The notes: generated from the letters alone by a model not told the origin. A stretch of DNA of 41,348 nt from Sphingomonadaceae bacterium (GCA_947473355.1 CANJCQ010000034.1:1-41348), one strand, 5' to 3'; counted from the first letter of the stretch, positions 26,360 through 36,069 are shown. Translations and numbers: made by a program.

Positions 26360-27222
26360 ACTGCAGTCACGAATTCGTGGCGCCCGCCGAAGAAATCGTC
26401 AGGGTGAATGGCGAAACCGGGCGAGACGCAGTCTTCCTCGCTCAGCCGCAAATTGAGCTGTCCACCAGTGAAATGTGCCTTTGCTTTCTCGGCGTCAGCC
26501 ACCTGCCAGACCAGCGCATAAATTCCGTTCTGCTTCTTGGCCAAGAAAGCGCCAAGCGGGCCTGAGGCTGTGTCGTCGGGCTGGATAAACGCGACATTGC
26601 TATAGCCGATGCGGATCACCACGCGGCGTGCAGGCTGGGGCTGAGTCGTGTGCCCATCGGAAAGTACCTTTCCATCAACGCATTCTGTGAAGAACTGCAC
26701 CGCCTTGTCGATTTCCGCCGTGACGCAGGCGATGTGATCGAGCCGCACGACGCCCGAGGCATGTCCGGTGCCCACATTCGGTCCCCAGCCGCCCGGGCGA
26801 TCATAGGGATCGTTGGGCATGCCGGTTTCGCAGACCTCGACCAGCACACCGCCGGTCGATTCAGGCTTCACGAAAAAGAAAACGCCGTAGTCGCTGGCCG
26901 TCACTGCCCCGGCATCGCGAAACGCCTGGCTGGCGGCCTTACCGTCAGCAACTTTCAGCTCGAACGAATGAAACGCCTGCCCGATCCGCGCCGTCATACG
27001 GGAGAAGGGCTTGGTCATGTCCTCCGGATTGCGCGGCGCCATCGGCTCGACCATGTGGTTCGCCACATAGAGCAGCGCACAATCGCGGTCCTCGGCGGGG
27101 AAATAGTTCTCGGCAAACACCAGCCCGCCCAGCGCATCCTGATAGCGCAGGCGCATGCCGTAAATGTCGGTGGTGGAGTGGATCGTGTGGATGATGCGGG
27201 GTACGTGGATGGGGGCTGGCAT
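26356..27222 (-). CDS. VOC-superfamily protein (glyoxalase/dioxygenase fold)
   Basis: A 288-residue protein with two glyoxalase-like domains: the N-terminal one begins [13 protein letters not shown] and the C-terminal one begins [21 protein letters not shown] near residue 160. The metal-site His/Glu positions cannot all be fixed, so it may be an extradiol dioxygenase, isomerase or resistance-type protein. Its start lies near an 11-bp hairpin. The stop overlaps the transporter gene by 4 bases. Confidence 0.75.
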   Translation of the reverse strand: MPAPIHVPRIIHTIHSTTDIYGMRLRYQDALGGLVFAENYFPAEDRDCALLYVANHMVEPMAPRNPEDMTKPFSRMTARIGQAFHSFELKVADGKAASQAFRDAGAVTASDYGVFFFVKPESTGGVLVEVCETGMPNDPYDRPGGWGPNVGTGHASGVVRLDHIACVTAEIDKAVQFFTECVDGKVLSDGHTTQPQPARRVVIRIGYSNVAFIQPDDTASGPLGAFLAKKQNGIYALVWQVADAEKAKAHFTGGQLNLRLSEEDCVSPGFAIHPDDFFGGRHEFVTAV

Positions 27223-27239
27223 GCGATCTCTCCGTTCTT

Positions 27240-27265
27240 ATCCCCTCCCTTTCAAGGGAGGGGAT
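27240..27265. repeat. Hairpin repeat between clpX and the VOC gene
   Basis: TCCCCTCCCTT and AAGGGAGGGGA form an 11-bp inverted repeat around a 2-base loop, with an extra flanking A/T pair. It lies 8 bases past the clpX stop and 18 bases before the VOC ATG on the minus strand. No T-run follows, so it is probably a dispersed REP-like repeat or a 3'-end stabiliser rather than a classic terminator. Confidence 0.6.
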
Positions 27266-27272
27266 CGAGAAA

Positions 27273-28535
27273 TCAAGCCGCCTCTTCCGTCTTGTCGCCC
27301 TTCAGCACGCGGATCGGGTCCTTGCGGCCCTCGATGACATCGCCATCGACCACGACCTCGGCAATGTCCGTCTCGGTCGGCAGATCGAACATCGTATCGA
27401 GCAGGATGCTCTCGACAATCGAGCGCAGGCCGCGCGCGCCGGTTTTGCGTTCGATGGCCTTCTTGGCGATGGTCTCGAGCGCGTCGGTGGTGAAGGTCAG
27501 CGTGACGTCTTCCAAGTCGAACAGCTTCTGGAACTGCTTGACCAGCGCGTTCTTGGGCTCGCTGAGGATCTTGACCAAGGCCTCGATATCGAGATCTTCC
27601 AGCGTCGCGATCACCGGCAGACGGCCGACGAATTCAGGGATCAGGCCGAATTTGAGCAGATCTTCGGGCTCAGCCTTCTGCAGCAGTTCGCCTACCCGGC
27701 GCTTGTCAGGATCAGCGACATGCGCGCCGAAGCCGATCGAGCGCTTCTGCAGACGGTCAGCGATGATCTTTTCGAGGCCGGAAAACGCCCCGCCACAGAT
27801 GAACAGGATGTTGGTCGTATCGACCTGGAGGAATTCCTGCTGCGGATGCTTGCGGCCGCCTTGCGGGGGGACCGAGGCGGTGGTGCCTTCCATCAGCTTG
27901 AGCAGCGCCTGCTGCACGCCTTCGCCCGATACGTCGCGGGTGATCGAGGGGTTTTCCGCCTTGCGGCTGATCTTGTCGATCTCGTCGATGTAGACGATGC
28001 CGTGTTGCGCCTTCTCGACGTTGTAGTCAGAGGCCTGCAGCAGCTTGAGGATGATGTTCTCGACATCCTCGCCGACATAGCCTGCTTCGGTCAGCGTGGT
28101 GGCATCGGCCATGGTGAAAGGCACATCGAAGGTCTTGGCGAGCGTCTGCGCAAGCAGGGTCTTGCCGCAACCGGTTGGGCCAACCAGCAGGATGTTCGAC
28201 TTCGACAGCTCCACATCGCCGCCCTTGCCGCTGTGCTTCAGGCGCTTGTAGTGATTGTGCACTGCGACCGAAAGCACCCGCTTGGCGCGGTCCTGGCCGA
28301 TCACATAGTCGTTGAGCGTCGCGAAGATATCGCGCGGGGAGGGAACGCCGCCGTCCTTTTTGCCCGCAATGCCGGCCTTGGTTTCCTCGCGGATGATGTC
28401 ATTGCACAGCTCCACGCATTCATCGCAGATGAACACCGTGGGGCCGGCAATCAGTTTGCGCACTTCGTGCTGCGATTTGCCGCAGAAGCTGCAGTACAAT
28501 GTGCTTTTCGCGTCTGAACCAGTCAGTTTGGTCAT
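27273..28535 (-). CDS. clpX: ATP-dependent Clp protease ATP-binding subunit ClpX
   Basis: A 420-residue AAA+ unfoldase. The N-terminal zinc-binding domain has C15/C18 and C37/C40 (CSFC, CDEC). Walker A is GPTGCGKT at about 119-126, Walker B is VYIDEIDK, and RSIGFG near residue 230 is the ClpP-docking IGF loop. Substrates are unfolded and fed to ClpP. The gene is on the same strand as clpP, 131 bases downstream of it, with its own leader, so it may also have its own promoter. Confidence 0.97.
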   Translation of the reverse strand: MTKLTGSDAKSTLYCSFCGKSQHEVRKLIAGPTVFICDECVELCNDIIREETKAGIAGKKDGGVPSPRDIFATLNDYVIGQDRAKRVLSVAVHNHYKRLKHSGKGGDVELSKSNILLVGPTGCGKTLLAQTLAKTFDVPFTMADATTLTEAGYVGEDVENIILKLLQASDYNVEKAQHGIVYIDEIDKISRKAENPSITRDVSGEGVQQALLKLMEGTTASVPPQGGRKHPQQEFLQVDTTNILFICGGAFSGLEKIIADRLQKRSIGFGAHVADPDKRRVGELLQKAEPEDLLKFGLIPEFVGRLPVIATLEDLDIEALVKILSEPKNALVKQFQKLFDLEDVTLTFTTDALETIAKKAIERKTGARGLRSIVESILLDTMFDLPTETDIAEVVVDGDVIEGRKDPIRVLKGDKTEEAA

Positions 28536-28666
28536 ACTCTATCCTATGCGCCCCTAAATTCACCAGAATGCGGGGGCCGACTCGCCAAGCTTAGCCGTGC
28601 GAGCACAATTATCAATCCTGCCCCATAGCACACGAAGCTTGCGAGGGGTTGAATCACTAAGGTTGA

Positions 28667-29362
28667 TTATTCCTTGGACCCGCTTTCACCCACCTTGTCG
28701 GAATCGGGACGGCTCTCGAACACCTTGTCAACAATGCCGAATTTCATCGCCTCATCGGCTTCAAGGAAGGTATCACGGTCCATCGACTTCTCGATGTCGG
28801 TGAGGCTTTTGCCGGTATATTTGACGAACAGGTCATTCATCCGGGCCCGGATGCGCAGGATTTCGCGCGCCTGGATCTCGATATCGGACGCCATGCCGCG
28901 CGCGCCGCCCGAGGGCTGGTGAACCATGATTCGCGCATTGGGCAGCGCGATGCGCATGCCCGGCTCGCCGGCCGCGAGCAGAAAGGCGCCCATCGAAGCG
29001 GCCTGGCCGATGCAGACCGTCGACACCTTGGGGCGGATGTATTGCATGGTATCATGGATCGCCATGCCAGCCGTCACCGCGCCGCCAGGCGAATTGATAT
29101 ACATCGAGATGTCCTTCGACGGATTTTCCGATTCGAGGAACAGCAACTGGGCGACGATCAGCGAGGCCATGCCATCTTCAACCTCGCCGGTGAGAAAGAT
29201 GATGCGCTCGCGCAGCATCCGGCTGAAAATGTCGAAACTGCGTTCGCCCCGGCTAGTCTGCTCGACCACCATCGGCACCAGCGCGCCGGTGACGGGATCT
29301 TGGCTAAACTTACCCAAGGCTGCAGAATGGGGGGCGCTGTTGGAGCCAAACAGGTCGATCAT
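28667..29362 (-). CDS. clpP: ATP-dependent Clp protease proteolytic subunit ClpP
   Basis: A 231-residue serine peptidase forming a double-ring barrel. The catalytic triad is S123 (QAASMGAF), H148 (IMVHQP) and D197 (MDRDTF). The N-terminal about 27 residues are longer than in E. coli, as in other alphaproteobacteria, and may be a propeptide. The C-terminus is Ser/Asp/Lys-rich. It is followed by clpX and preceded by tig, the usual tig-clpP-clpX order. A sequence resembling a sigma-32 promoter lies just upstream of its ATG. Confidence 0.97.
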   Translation of the reverse strand: MIDLFGSNSAPHSAALGKFSQDPVTGALVPMVVEQTSRGERSFDIFSRMLRERIIFLTGEVEDGMASLIVAQLLFLESENPSKDISMYINSPGGAVTAGMAIHDTMQYIRPKVSTVCIGQAASMGAFLLAAGEPGMRIALPNARIMVHQPSGGARGMASDIEIQAREILRIRARMNDLFVKYTGKSLTDIEKSMDRDTFLEADEAMKFGIVDKVFESRPDSDKVGESGSKE

Positions 29363-29386
29363 GGGAATCCTCTTGAATATGGCCCG

Positions 29387-29418
29387 CCTATGTCGCGTGA
29401 AGACGACCGATGTTCAAG
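29387..29418 (-). promoter_or_regulatory. Possible sigma-32 promoter of clpP
   Basis: On the minus strand CTTGAA is followed after 17 bases by CGACATAGG. The -35 is an exact sigma-32 core; the -10 matches CCCCATNTA only in part (C..CAT). The distance to the ATG is about 25 bases, leaving room for the AGAGGA ribosome-binding site. Heat-shock control of clpP is known in many bacteria, but this match is weak. Confidence 0.35.
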
Positions 29419-29465
29419 GGCATTAACCCGTTTATCGGCAAAGCCGCTTGATTCAGGTGGAGTAA

Positions 29466-31067
29466 TCAAGCTTTTTTGGCGGCGGCCTTCTTGGCGGGAG
29501 CAGCCTTGGCGGCCGGTTCTGCCTTGGCGGCGGCTGGCTTTGCAGCAGCCTTCTTGGCCGGAGCCGCTTCAGGCTTGGCCGGTGCTGCTTCCTTCTTGGC
29601 AGCAGCCTTCTTCACCGGCTTTTCGGCTTCGACAGCAGGTTCTTCCTTCGCCGCCTTGGCAGCAGACTTCTTCGCCGCAGCTTTCTTGGCCGGCTTGGCG
29701 CCATGGTCGTGTCCGCAGTCAGGTCCGTGGACGTGGCCATCTTCGGATTCGATCGCTTCCTGCAGCGCTTCGCGGGTAACTTCGCGCTCGGTCACTTCAG
29801 CCTTGTCGAACAGGAAATCGACGACCTTGTCTTCATAGAGCGGCGCGCGCAGCTGGGCGGCGGCCATCGGGTCCTGCTGAACATACTCCATGAAGCGCTG
29901 ACGGTCTTCCGGGCGATATTGCTGGGCTGCCTGCTGCACCAGCATCGACATTTCCTGATTAGATACTTCGACGCCGTTAACCTGGCCAATTTCCGACAGC
30001 AGCAGCCCCAGCCGCACGCGGCGCACGGCAATGGCTTCGTATTCGCCCTTTTCGGCTTCGATTTCTTTCATCGCAGCGTCGGGATCTGCTTCCTGTGCGG
30101 CTTCCTGGGTGAGCTGCTGCCAGATCTGGCCGAATTCGGCCTCGACCATCGATGGCGGCACTTCGAAATCGTGGCCCGCAGCCAGCTGATCAAGCAGCGC
30201 CCGCTTCATCTGGGTGCGGGTCAGACCCGACAGCTCCTGCTCGAGCTGGCCGCGCAGCAGGCCCTTGAGCTGCTCGAGATCGGACAGGCCCAGGTTCTTG
30301 GCAAAATCATCGTCGATCTTGGCTTCACCGGCGACCTTGACGGCATGCACAGTGATGTCGAAGGTGGCGAGCTTGCCCTTGAGCTCGGCAGCGGGATAAT
30401 CCTCGGGGAAAGTCACCGTGATCTGGCGCTCTTCGCCGACCTTGACCCCAACGAGCTGTTCCTCAAAGCCCGGAATCAACCGTCCGGCGCCCAGTTCGAT
30501 CGCCTGATTTTCGGCCTTGCCGCCATCGAATTCGACGCCGTCCTGCTTGCCGACGAAATCGCAGAGCACCTGGTCGCCATTTTCGGCCTTCTTGCCCTTC
30601 TTGGCGTCGGTAAAGCTCTTCTGTCCGGCAGCGATTCGCGTGAGCGCTTCATCGACTTCAGCATCGGACACCGGCACAGTCAGCTTTTCGAGCTTGAGCC
30701 CGTCGAGCGAAGGCGCAGTAACCTGCGGCAGGACTTCGAGAGCGACCGAGAGCTCGGCATCCTTGCCCTGCTCATAGCCATCACCCAGAGTCACTTCCGG
30801 TTGCATCGCCGGGCGCAGCTGGTTTTCGCTGACCAGCTTGTCCATGGCTTCGCGAATCGTCGAGTTGAGCACGTCCTGATGCAAAGCCGGGCCATGCATC
30901 TTCTTGACCAGATTGGCGGGAACCTTGCCCGGGCGGAAGCCCGGCATGCGCACTTGCGGGGCGAGCCGTTTGACTTCGCCATCGACTCGCGCGGCGATAT
31001 CGCTGGCGAGGATCTTCACCGAATAGGCGCGCTTCAAGCCTTCATTGGCGGTTTCGACAATCTGCAT
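29466..31067 (-). CDS. tig: Trigger factor with metal-binding motif and Ala/Lys-rich tail
   Basis: A ribosome-associated chaperone and peptidyl-prolyl isomerase. The N-terminal domain has the ribosome-binding motif MPGFRPGKVP (residues 41-50). The FKBP-like middle domain and the helical C-terminal domain follow at normal spacing. Two unusual features end the protein. Residues 445-456 read HVHGPDCGHDHG, a cluster of four His and one Cys suited to Zn2+ or Ni2+ binding. Residues 457-533 are almost entirely Ala, Lys, Pro and Glu (AAAKK, PAKKAA units). The ATG chosen gives MQIVETANEG; an upstream start would run into the tRNA-Leu gene. The protein is 533 residues, longer than the usual 430-450 because of this tail. 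Confidence 0.93.
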   Translation of the reverse strand: MQIVETANEGLKRAYSVKILASDIAARVDGEVKRLAPQVRMPGFRPGKVPANLVKKMHGPALHQDVLNSTIREAMDKLVSENQLRPAMQPEVTLGDGYEQGKDAELSVALEVLPQVTAPSLDGLKLEKLTVPVSDAEVDEALTRIAAGQKSFTDAKKGKKAENGDQVLCDFVGKQDGVEFDGGKAENQAIELGAGRLIPGFEEQLVGVKVGEERQITVTFPEDYPAAELKGKLATFDITVHAVKVAGEAKIDDDFAKNLGLSDLEQLKGLLRGQLEQELSGLTRTQMKRALLDQLAAGHDFEVPPSMVEAEFGQIWQQLTQEAAQEADPDAAMKEIEAEKGEYEAIAVRRVRLGLLLSEIGQVNGVEVSNQEMSMLVQQAAQQYRPEDRQRFMEYVQQDPMAAAQLRAPLYEDKVVDFLFDKAEVTEREVTREALQEAIESEDGHVHGPDCGHDHGAKPAKKAAAKKSAAKAAKEEPAVEAEKPVKKAAAKKEAAPAKPEAAPAKKAAAKPAAAKAEPAAKAAPAKKAAAKKA

Positions 31068-31138
31068 AACCGTAAAATGCCTTTTCATATTCAACATGGC
31101 GCTTCGCACGCCAGAACAGCCAATAGAGTGCCGGAGAC

Positions 31139-31223
31139 TGGTGCGGGCGAAGGGACTCGAACCCCCACATCTTGCGATACTGGTACCTAAAACCAGCGCG
31201 TCTACCAATTCCGCCACGCCCGC
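31139..31223 (-). tRNA. tRNA-Leu (anticodon TAG)
   Basis: An 85-base tRNA with the CCA end encoded. The acceptor stem GCGGGCG pairs with CGCCCGC. The anticodon arm CTGGT-TTTAGGT-ACCAG gives anticodon TAG for CUN leucine codons. The T-arm contains GGTTCGAGTCC. A long variable arm is present, as required for leucine tRNAs. It lies between tig and sppA on the minus strand. Confidence 0.96.
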
Positions 31224-31326
31224 AGGACGATAGCCCCGAGAAAACCCAGACGCGCGCCCTTAGTGGCACTGCGGGCAAAGGGCAAGCGCCGTGGGCCGGT
31301 GTGTTGCAGCAGTGCCGCAGATTGTT

Positions 31327-33216
31327 TCAGATTTGTGCCATTAGGCTCTTGATTCGCGCCAACCAGCCGAGATTCTCGCTTGCCGCCGCGGGCCGAACGG
31401 GCGCTGCCGGACATTCGAGGCAAATGGCCTGGGCGCCGGTTCGGCCAAGCAAGCGTTCAGCCCCGGCAAGTGCCTGGCTGATCGTTGCGTTCTGGCGCAA
31501 GGCGATCAGCCCGGCCAGATCATGCGCAGATCCAGACGCTTCGCCGTCGTCGTCTCCCATCAGTCGCTCGAGCAGCGAAGCATACGGATCAGCGTCCGCA
31601 CCAATAAACAGCGGGTGCCAATCGCCCTCGGCCAGTTTGGCCGCGCCAGCCGCATAGGCGAGCGCTTCATCCAGCCCGCCAAACTGGTCGACAAGGCCCT
31701 TTTGCCGCGCCGTGCCGCCATCCCAGACCCGGCCTTGGGCCATGGCATCAACTTCCTGGGTCGCCTTGCCCCGCGCCTGGCCGACCAGCCTCAGGAACTT
31801 GCCATAGGTGTTTTCGACATTGGCCTGCAGGATTGCCGAAATCTCTGGCGACAGGCCGCCGACGACGTCGGGCTGGCCCGACAGGGGCGTGGTCCTGACG
31901 CCATCGGTGCTGACCCCCCATTCGCCCAGCGCCCGCTCAAAGCTCGGAATCACGGCAAACACGCCGATCGAACCGGTAATGGTCGATGGCTCAGCGAAGA
32001 TCCGGCTGGCCGGGGTCGAAACCCAATAGCCGCCGCTGGCCGCGAGATTGGCCATCGATACCACGACCGGAATGTTCTTCGCCTTGATCCGATTGATGGC
32101 ACCCCGGATTTGCTCGGAGGCATAGACCGATCCGCCCGGCGAATCGACCCGGACAACCAGCGCGGCAAGATCCTGATCCTGCGCTTCATCAAGCAATTGA
32201 GCGATACGTTCGCCTCCGGCAACGCCGGGCCCCGCCTTGCCATCGACGATCTCACCAGCGATTGTGATCACGCCAATCGGCTTGCCGGGATGCTTCGGCT
32301 GGTTGGCTGCGAGCCAGGTCCTGAGGCCGGTATGGGCAAAGGCACCGGGCAGCTTGCTGTGCGGATCCTTGCCCGCCAGTTCCGCCACCCGGTTGCCGAA
32401 GGTCACCGGATCGCCGATCTTGTCGACCAGACCAGCCGCCAGCGCCGCCTGCGCGGGATCCCCGCCCGAGGCCTTGAGCCAGCCCGCCGGATCGGCTGTG
32501 GCCATGGCGATGTTTGCCTTGGGCCGTGCCCGGGCCACATCGGCCTTCCAGGCATCGAACAGCGAGCCATAAAGCGCACCGCTCGCCTCGCGTGCTTCTG
32601 GCGACATGTCGTTGCGGATATAGGGCTCGACGGCACTCTTGAAGGTGCCGACCCGGAAGACATGGGCATCAACCTTCAACCGTTCGAGCAGCTTGCCATA
32701 ATAGAGATGCTTGCCGCCGGGACCGGCCACAAAGGCACCGCCCATCGGATCGACCCAGACCTCGCTGGAATGGGCCGCCAGAAGCAGGGCATCGTCGACA
32801 TAAAGCGTGGCATAAGCCAGCACCGGCTTCTTCGCCGCGCGCAACAGATCAAGCGCCTGGCCGATTTCCTGCATGTGCACCTGACCGCCGCCGGTAAACC
32901 GCGCGAGATCGAGCACTACCACCTTGATACGATCGTCCTTGGCGGCGCTGCGCAGCGCCATGACCACATCGCGCGCGCGGTATTCGTTGGTGGGAGCCTG
33001 GCTCGACATCAACCGGCTGATCGGATCGAAAATCTGCGGCTCTTCAACCACCGCGCCATCAAGCTTGAGCAGCAGCGCGCCCGCACGCACTGCTCCGGGA
33101 TTGGGCCGCGATGACAAGGCCGCAAATAGCACCGCAAAGAACAGCAGCAGGAACAACAGCGCCAGCCCGTCCTTTACCGCCACCAGCACATGCCAGACCT
33201 TGCGTGCGAAAATCAT
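31327..33216 (-). CDS. sppA: Signal peptide peptidase SppA (67K type)
   Basis: A 629-residue membrane-bound serine/lysine protease that degrades cleaved signal peptides. An N-terminal anchor is at about residues 18-35 (LALLFLLLFFAVLFAAL). The catalytic Lys is K193 (VGTFKSAVEPY) and the catalytic Ser is S394 (AASGGYW), close to the E. coli positions. The two tandem SppA domains show that it is the long form. The gene stands alone between tRNA-Leu and the TauD locus. Confidence 0.94.
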   Translation of the reverse strand: MIFARKVWHVLVAVKDGLALLFLLLFFAVLFAALSSRPNPGAVRAGALLLKLDGAVVEEPQIFDPISRLMSSQAPTNEYRARDVVMALRSAAKDDRIKVVVLDLARFTGGGQVHMQEIGQALDLLRAAKKPVLAYATLYVDDALLLAAHSSEVWVDPMGGAFVAGPGGKHLYYGKLLERLKVDAHVFRVGTFKSAVEPYIRNDMSPEAREASGALYGSLFDAWKADVARARPKANIAMATADPAGWLKASGGDPAQAALAAGLVDKIGDPVTFGNRVAELAGKDPHSKLPGAFAHTGLRTWLAANQPKHPGKPIGVITIAGEIVDGKAGPGVAGGERIAQLLDEAQDQDLAALVVRVDSPGGSVYASEQIRGAINRIKAKNIPVVVSMANLAASGGYWVSTPASRIFAEPSTITGSIGVFAVIPSFERALGEWGVSTDGVRTTPLSGQPDVVGGLSPEISAILQANVENTYGKFLRLVGQARGKATQEVDAMAQGRVWDGGTARQKGLVDQFGGLDEALAYAAGAAKLAEGDWHPLFIGADADPYASLLERLMGDDDGEASGSAHDLAGLIALRQNATISQALAGAERLLGRTGAQAICLECPAAPVRPAAASENLGWLARIKSLMAQI

Positions 33217-33277
33217 GAGGGCTCCTGTGACTGGTGAGTGGCTCTATTAGGGCAGATTGCTTGCAATCAAAACCATT

Positions 33278-33334
33278 CGTCATTGCGAGCGTAGCCAGGC
33301 AATCAAGGGCGGTTTGCGCGAGCGCAGAATGACT
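33278..33334. repeat. Dispersed CGTCATTGCGAGCG-type repeat, partly palindromic
   Basis: CGTCATTGCGAGCGTAGCCA at the left and GCGAGCGCAGAATGAC at the right form an imperfect inverted repeat about 57 bases long. The GTCATTGCGAGCG string is a common intergenic repeat in alphaproteobacteria. It occupies the long (307-base) gap between sppA and the TauD gene; the rest of that gap holds a GATTGC-TT-GCAATC mini-hairpin near 33255 and no gene. Confidence 0.65.
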
Positions 33335-33523
33335 GGGGTGGGGTGGAATCCGGAAAGTCGGGTTCGGGAAGCAGATCTTGGAGAAGCTGCTGTTTCTCCT
33401 AGTTCGAGGCGACGGTTTCGCTTAAATACAGAAAAGGTTTTGTCTATTGACTCCCAGTGGCAGCGAATTGTAGCCTTATCGAGTGTATTTGCCCGGCTGG
33501 GCATGGCTTTCGGGAGAGTTGTG

Positions 33524-34357
33524 ATGCCTTCTGTTGCGGAAAAGATAAGCTTCGAAACGAACCATTTGACGCCGCGGATCGCGTCGGAAGTCATGATGGA
33601 TCGTGACCAGCTCTTGAGTGGACAGTGCTCTGACGCACTTCGCCTCCTGCTGGTCGAGCGCGGTGTGCTCGTCTTCCGAAAGGTTGATCTCTCGGCGGAG
33701 GAATTGGCCGCCTTTGCGAGAACGCTTGGGCCGATCGTGGCGGAATCGGGAATCGAAGTGCTGACCATGTCGTTCAACGAAAAGGACACGCGCGTGGCCG
33801 CTTATCTGCGATCTACCCAGTTCTGGCACATCGACAACCTGGGGCGGGGGATGCCCAATTTTGCATCGATGCTGTCAGCCATCGAAGTGCCACCCACGGG
33901 CGGCGAAACCGAGTTCGCGAATACCTATGCGGCTTGGGATGGCTTGCGAGAGACGGAGAAGGCCGAGCTGGATGGGCTCATCGCGCGACATTCCTTCGAG
34001 CATGCGCAGCGCAAGGCAAATCCCGATCCTTCCGACGAACAAGTTCGTCAATGGCGGAGCCTTGGGTCGTCGGAGGTGCCCTTGGTCTGGCATCACCGGT
34101 CGGGACGCGCATCGCTTGCGCTGAGTACGGATGCATTCGAGGTGGTCGGTATGGAGCCCGCCGATGGCCAGGCGCTCCTGGCTCGTATTGAGGCGCACGC
34201 GACCCGCCCGGAATATGTCTACCGGCACAATTGGTCCGCCGGCGATCTCGTCGTATGGGACAACACCGGCACGCTGCACCGGGGGCGACCGTTTCCTGAG
34301 GGCGCCCCGAGACGCATGCTGCGTGTGGCGACGGCAGGCTTCGAGCCAGTCTGCTGA
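33524..34357 (+). CDS. TauD/TfdA-family 2-oxoglutarate/Fe(II) dioxygenase
   Basis: A 277-residue dioxygenase starting at the ATG giving MPSVAEKISF, with GGGAGAG ahead. The iron triad is H102-x-D104 (WHIDN) and the distal H252 (TLHRGRP), with R264 nearby for 2-oxoglutarate binding. Substrates of this family are small organic acids, sulfonates or chlorinated phenoxy compounds. The next gene, 8 bases downstream, is a GntR-type regulator, so the pair probably forms a regulated catabolic unit. Confidence 0.88.
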   Translation: MPSVAEKISFETNHLTPRIASEVMMDRDQLLSGQCSDALRLLLVERGVLVFRKVDLSAEELAAFARTLGPIVAESGIEVLTMSFNEKDTRVAAYLRSTQFWHIDNLGRGMPNFASMLSAIEVPPTGGETEFANTYAAWDGLRETEKAELDGLIARHSFEHAQRKANPDPSDEQVRQWRSLGSSEVPLVWHHRSGRASLALSTDAFEVVGMEPADGQALLARIEAHATRPEYVYRHNWSAGDLVVWDNTGTLHRGRPFPEGAPRRMLRVATAGFEPVC

Positions 34358-34365
34358 GGCGGTCG

Positions 34366-35076
34366 ATGCCGGAAAATCGCCAAAGCTCTCGCCGCAGCGT
34401 CACCGCGCCCAGCGCAGTAGAGCGGATTGCCGACACCATCCGCCGGATGAGTCTCGCGGCGGAACCCGGCGAATTTCTCGGCACGGAAGTTTCGCTGGCA
34501 AGCCTTTTCCAGGCAAGCGCCCCAACCCTGCGTCAAGCCGCACGCTGGCTGGAGCATGAGGAAGTCCTGATAGTCAAGCGCGGCGTCCACGGCGGGTATT
34601 TCGCTGCGCGGCCAAACGCCGGTACGGTCAGCCGGATTGCTGCGACCTATCTTCACAGTAACCTGCATTCCGTCGATGAAGTCTCGCAATTGATGGAGGC
34701 GCTAACCCCGTTGCTTGTCGACTTGGTCCTTAAATCAGATCATATCGATGCCTTGCGACCGTTCGCCGCTGCGCCCCCCGTGGATCAATCCCGCGAGCAA
34801 TTCGTCGAGGAAGAAGCCGGGTTCAGCAGGCTGTTAAGCGAGTTAAGCGACAACGCGGCCCTGAAGCTCGTCATCTCGATATTCTTCGACATCGGCGTCA
34901 CGGCCATTGCCGGCTCCCGGCTTGATGGTACGAATGATCGCGAGCTTGTCCGGCAAGAACGAATACTGCTGGCGGGCGCACTCATCGTCGGGAACCGGGA
35001 CGCTGCCATCCATCATGCGCTCGAACATCGCCGGATGATTTTCGACGGGTTCAAAGCCTACCTTCCGATATTTTGA
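34366..35076 (+). CDS. GntR-family transcriptional regulator (FadR/FCD-like)
   Basis: A 236-residue regulator. The N-terminal winged helix-turn-helix covers about residues 17-80 (AVERIADTIRR...APTLRQAARWLEHEEVLIVKRGVHGGYF). The C-terminal ligand domain is helical, with the FCD-like block near residue 130-235 (EEEAGFSRLLSELSD...REL..ERILLAGALIVGNRDAAIHHALEH). It lies immediately after the TauD gene and probably controls it in response to the substrate. The ligand is unknown. Confidence 0.85.
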   Translation: MPENRQSSRRSVTAPSAVERIADTIRRMSLAAEPGEFLGTEVSLASLFQASAPTLRQAARWLEHEEVLIVKRGVHGGYFAARPNAGTVSRIAATYLHSNLHSVDEVSQLMEALTPLLVDLVLKSDHIDALRPFAAAPPVDQSREQFVEEEAGFSRLLSELSDNAALKLVISIFFDIGVTAIAGSRLDGTNDRELVRQERILLAGALIVGNRDAAIHHALEHRRMIFDGFKAYLPIF

Positions 35077-35394
35077 AGTGCCGTAGCCTGCGCCTGCTGA
35101 CCAATTACGCTACACGCACGATAAACCCGGGTGTGGTTGCTTGGATGTCCAAGCTGGCACGCGGCACGATCCTCAAAGTTTCCAATGCAGCTCCTCGCCA
35201 CGCATTCCAATCCTTTGAACAGTGGCGACCCAGGAACTTGGCGCCGACCAAACGTCCGCAATAGGTATTTGGCGAACGGCTGCCAAAAGGCGTGATGCCG
35301 CGCGATCGCAATGACCGCAAAGTTGTCGGGGGCGGACAGGTCAGTTCGGCGCGCTTTCGCCGGGAGGCATCCATTCGACTATTCGCCTTGGGAA
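35077..35394. other. Gap without genes; tRNA-5'-end-like fragment
   Basis: A 318-base gap between the GntR gene and the GrpB-like gene. No protein gene is convincing. Near its start, on the minus strand, positions 35091-35119 read like the first third of a tRNA: an acceptor-like GTGCGTG, then TA and a D-arm GCGTAATTGGTCAGC. No matching anticodon or T arm was found beside it. It may be a decayed tRNA or an integration scar, or chance. Confidence 0.35.
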
Positions 35395-35889
35395 TCAGGG
35401 CAGGGTGCGCTCGATGAATCTTCTCTTGGCATCACGATACTGATCCATCGGCTTGCCGTCCCAACGGAGCTTCAAATCGTTATAATCCTTTCGAAGTTCG
35501 GCGTCGTTCCGCAACAATTCAAGGAACTTGTCGAACGTGTCGTATTCACCGCCTGACACGAAAAGCTGGAGTGATGCATCGAAGTTGGAAGGCAGGACGA
35601 AACCTTGGAACTCGTCATTTGAGAGCTGAATCAGGTCTCGTGTGAATGCAACCTCCAGATTGGACCGAGCCAGGTCAAACTTGTCCCTGCTAACGCCCAG
35701 AGCAAAGTCGAGGTCGCCCTTACCTATCACTCCGTCAATCGCAGTGCTGCCGATTGCCGATAGTGAACCATGCGGGATGACTTTGCGAATTAAATCAAGG
35801 AGCCTGGTTTGCTCCGCCCGAACAGCGTCCGGATCACTTCGCACGATATGAAAGGTCTGTGATTTGTCCTGATCTGACTGGTGGGCCAT
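35395..35889 (-). CDS. GrpB-like nucleotidyltransferase-fold protein
   Basis: A 164-residue protein of the GrpB/UPF0157 type. The nucleotidyltransferase-like core is HGSLSAIGSTAIDGVIGKGDLDFAL, where GrpB proteins read H-x-G-S-T-x-V-P-G-x-x-x-K-P-x-x-D. The C-terminal part has the family's Y-x-x-L-K...Y-x-x-A-K-x-x-F-I-E-R-T-L pattern. The usual H-V-G-S-T-A-V-P-G is changed to A-I-G-S-T-A-I-D-G, so activity is uncertain. GC is a little lower than in the pyr genes beside it. No function has been established for the family. Confidence 0.75.
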   Translation of the reverse strand: MAHQSDQDKSQTFHIVRSDPDAVRAEQTRLLDLIRKVIPHGSLSAIGSTAIDGVIGKGDLDFALGVSRDKFDLARSNLEVAFTRDLIQLSNDEFQGFVLPSNFDASLQLFVSGGEYDTFDKFLELLRNDAELRKDYNDLKLRWDGKPMDQYRDAKRRFIERTLP

Positions 35890-36069
35890 GCCGCGATGGT
35901 ATCACCTACGCTCATGTCCGAAAAGGCGTCAAAAAAGGAGACATCGCCCCAACGCGAGAGGCAGGTTCGCTCAGGCGTGACCCACATCGTTCCCAACCAA
36001 CAGGCATAGTGGACAGTTCGCCAAAGTCACTTGAGCAATCGCCGAGACCCCTCTAGGGCACTGGCTTCA

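Noticed and set aside
35914..36009. 31-codon open frame upstream of pyrB
   Set aside because: No ribosome-binding site and no recognisable product; likely chance.
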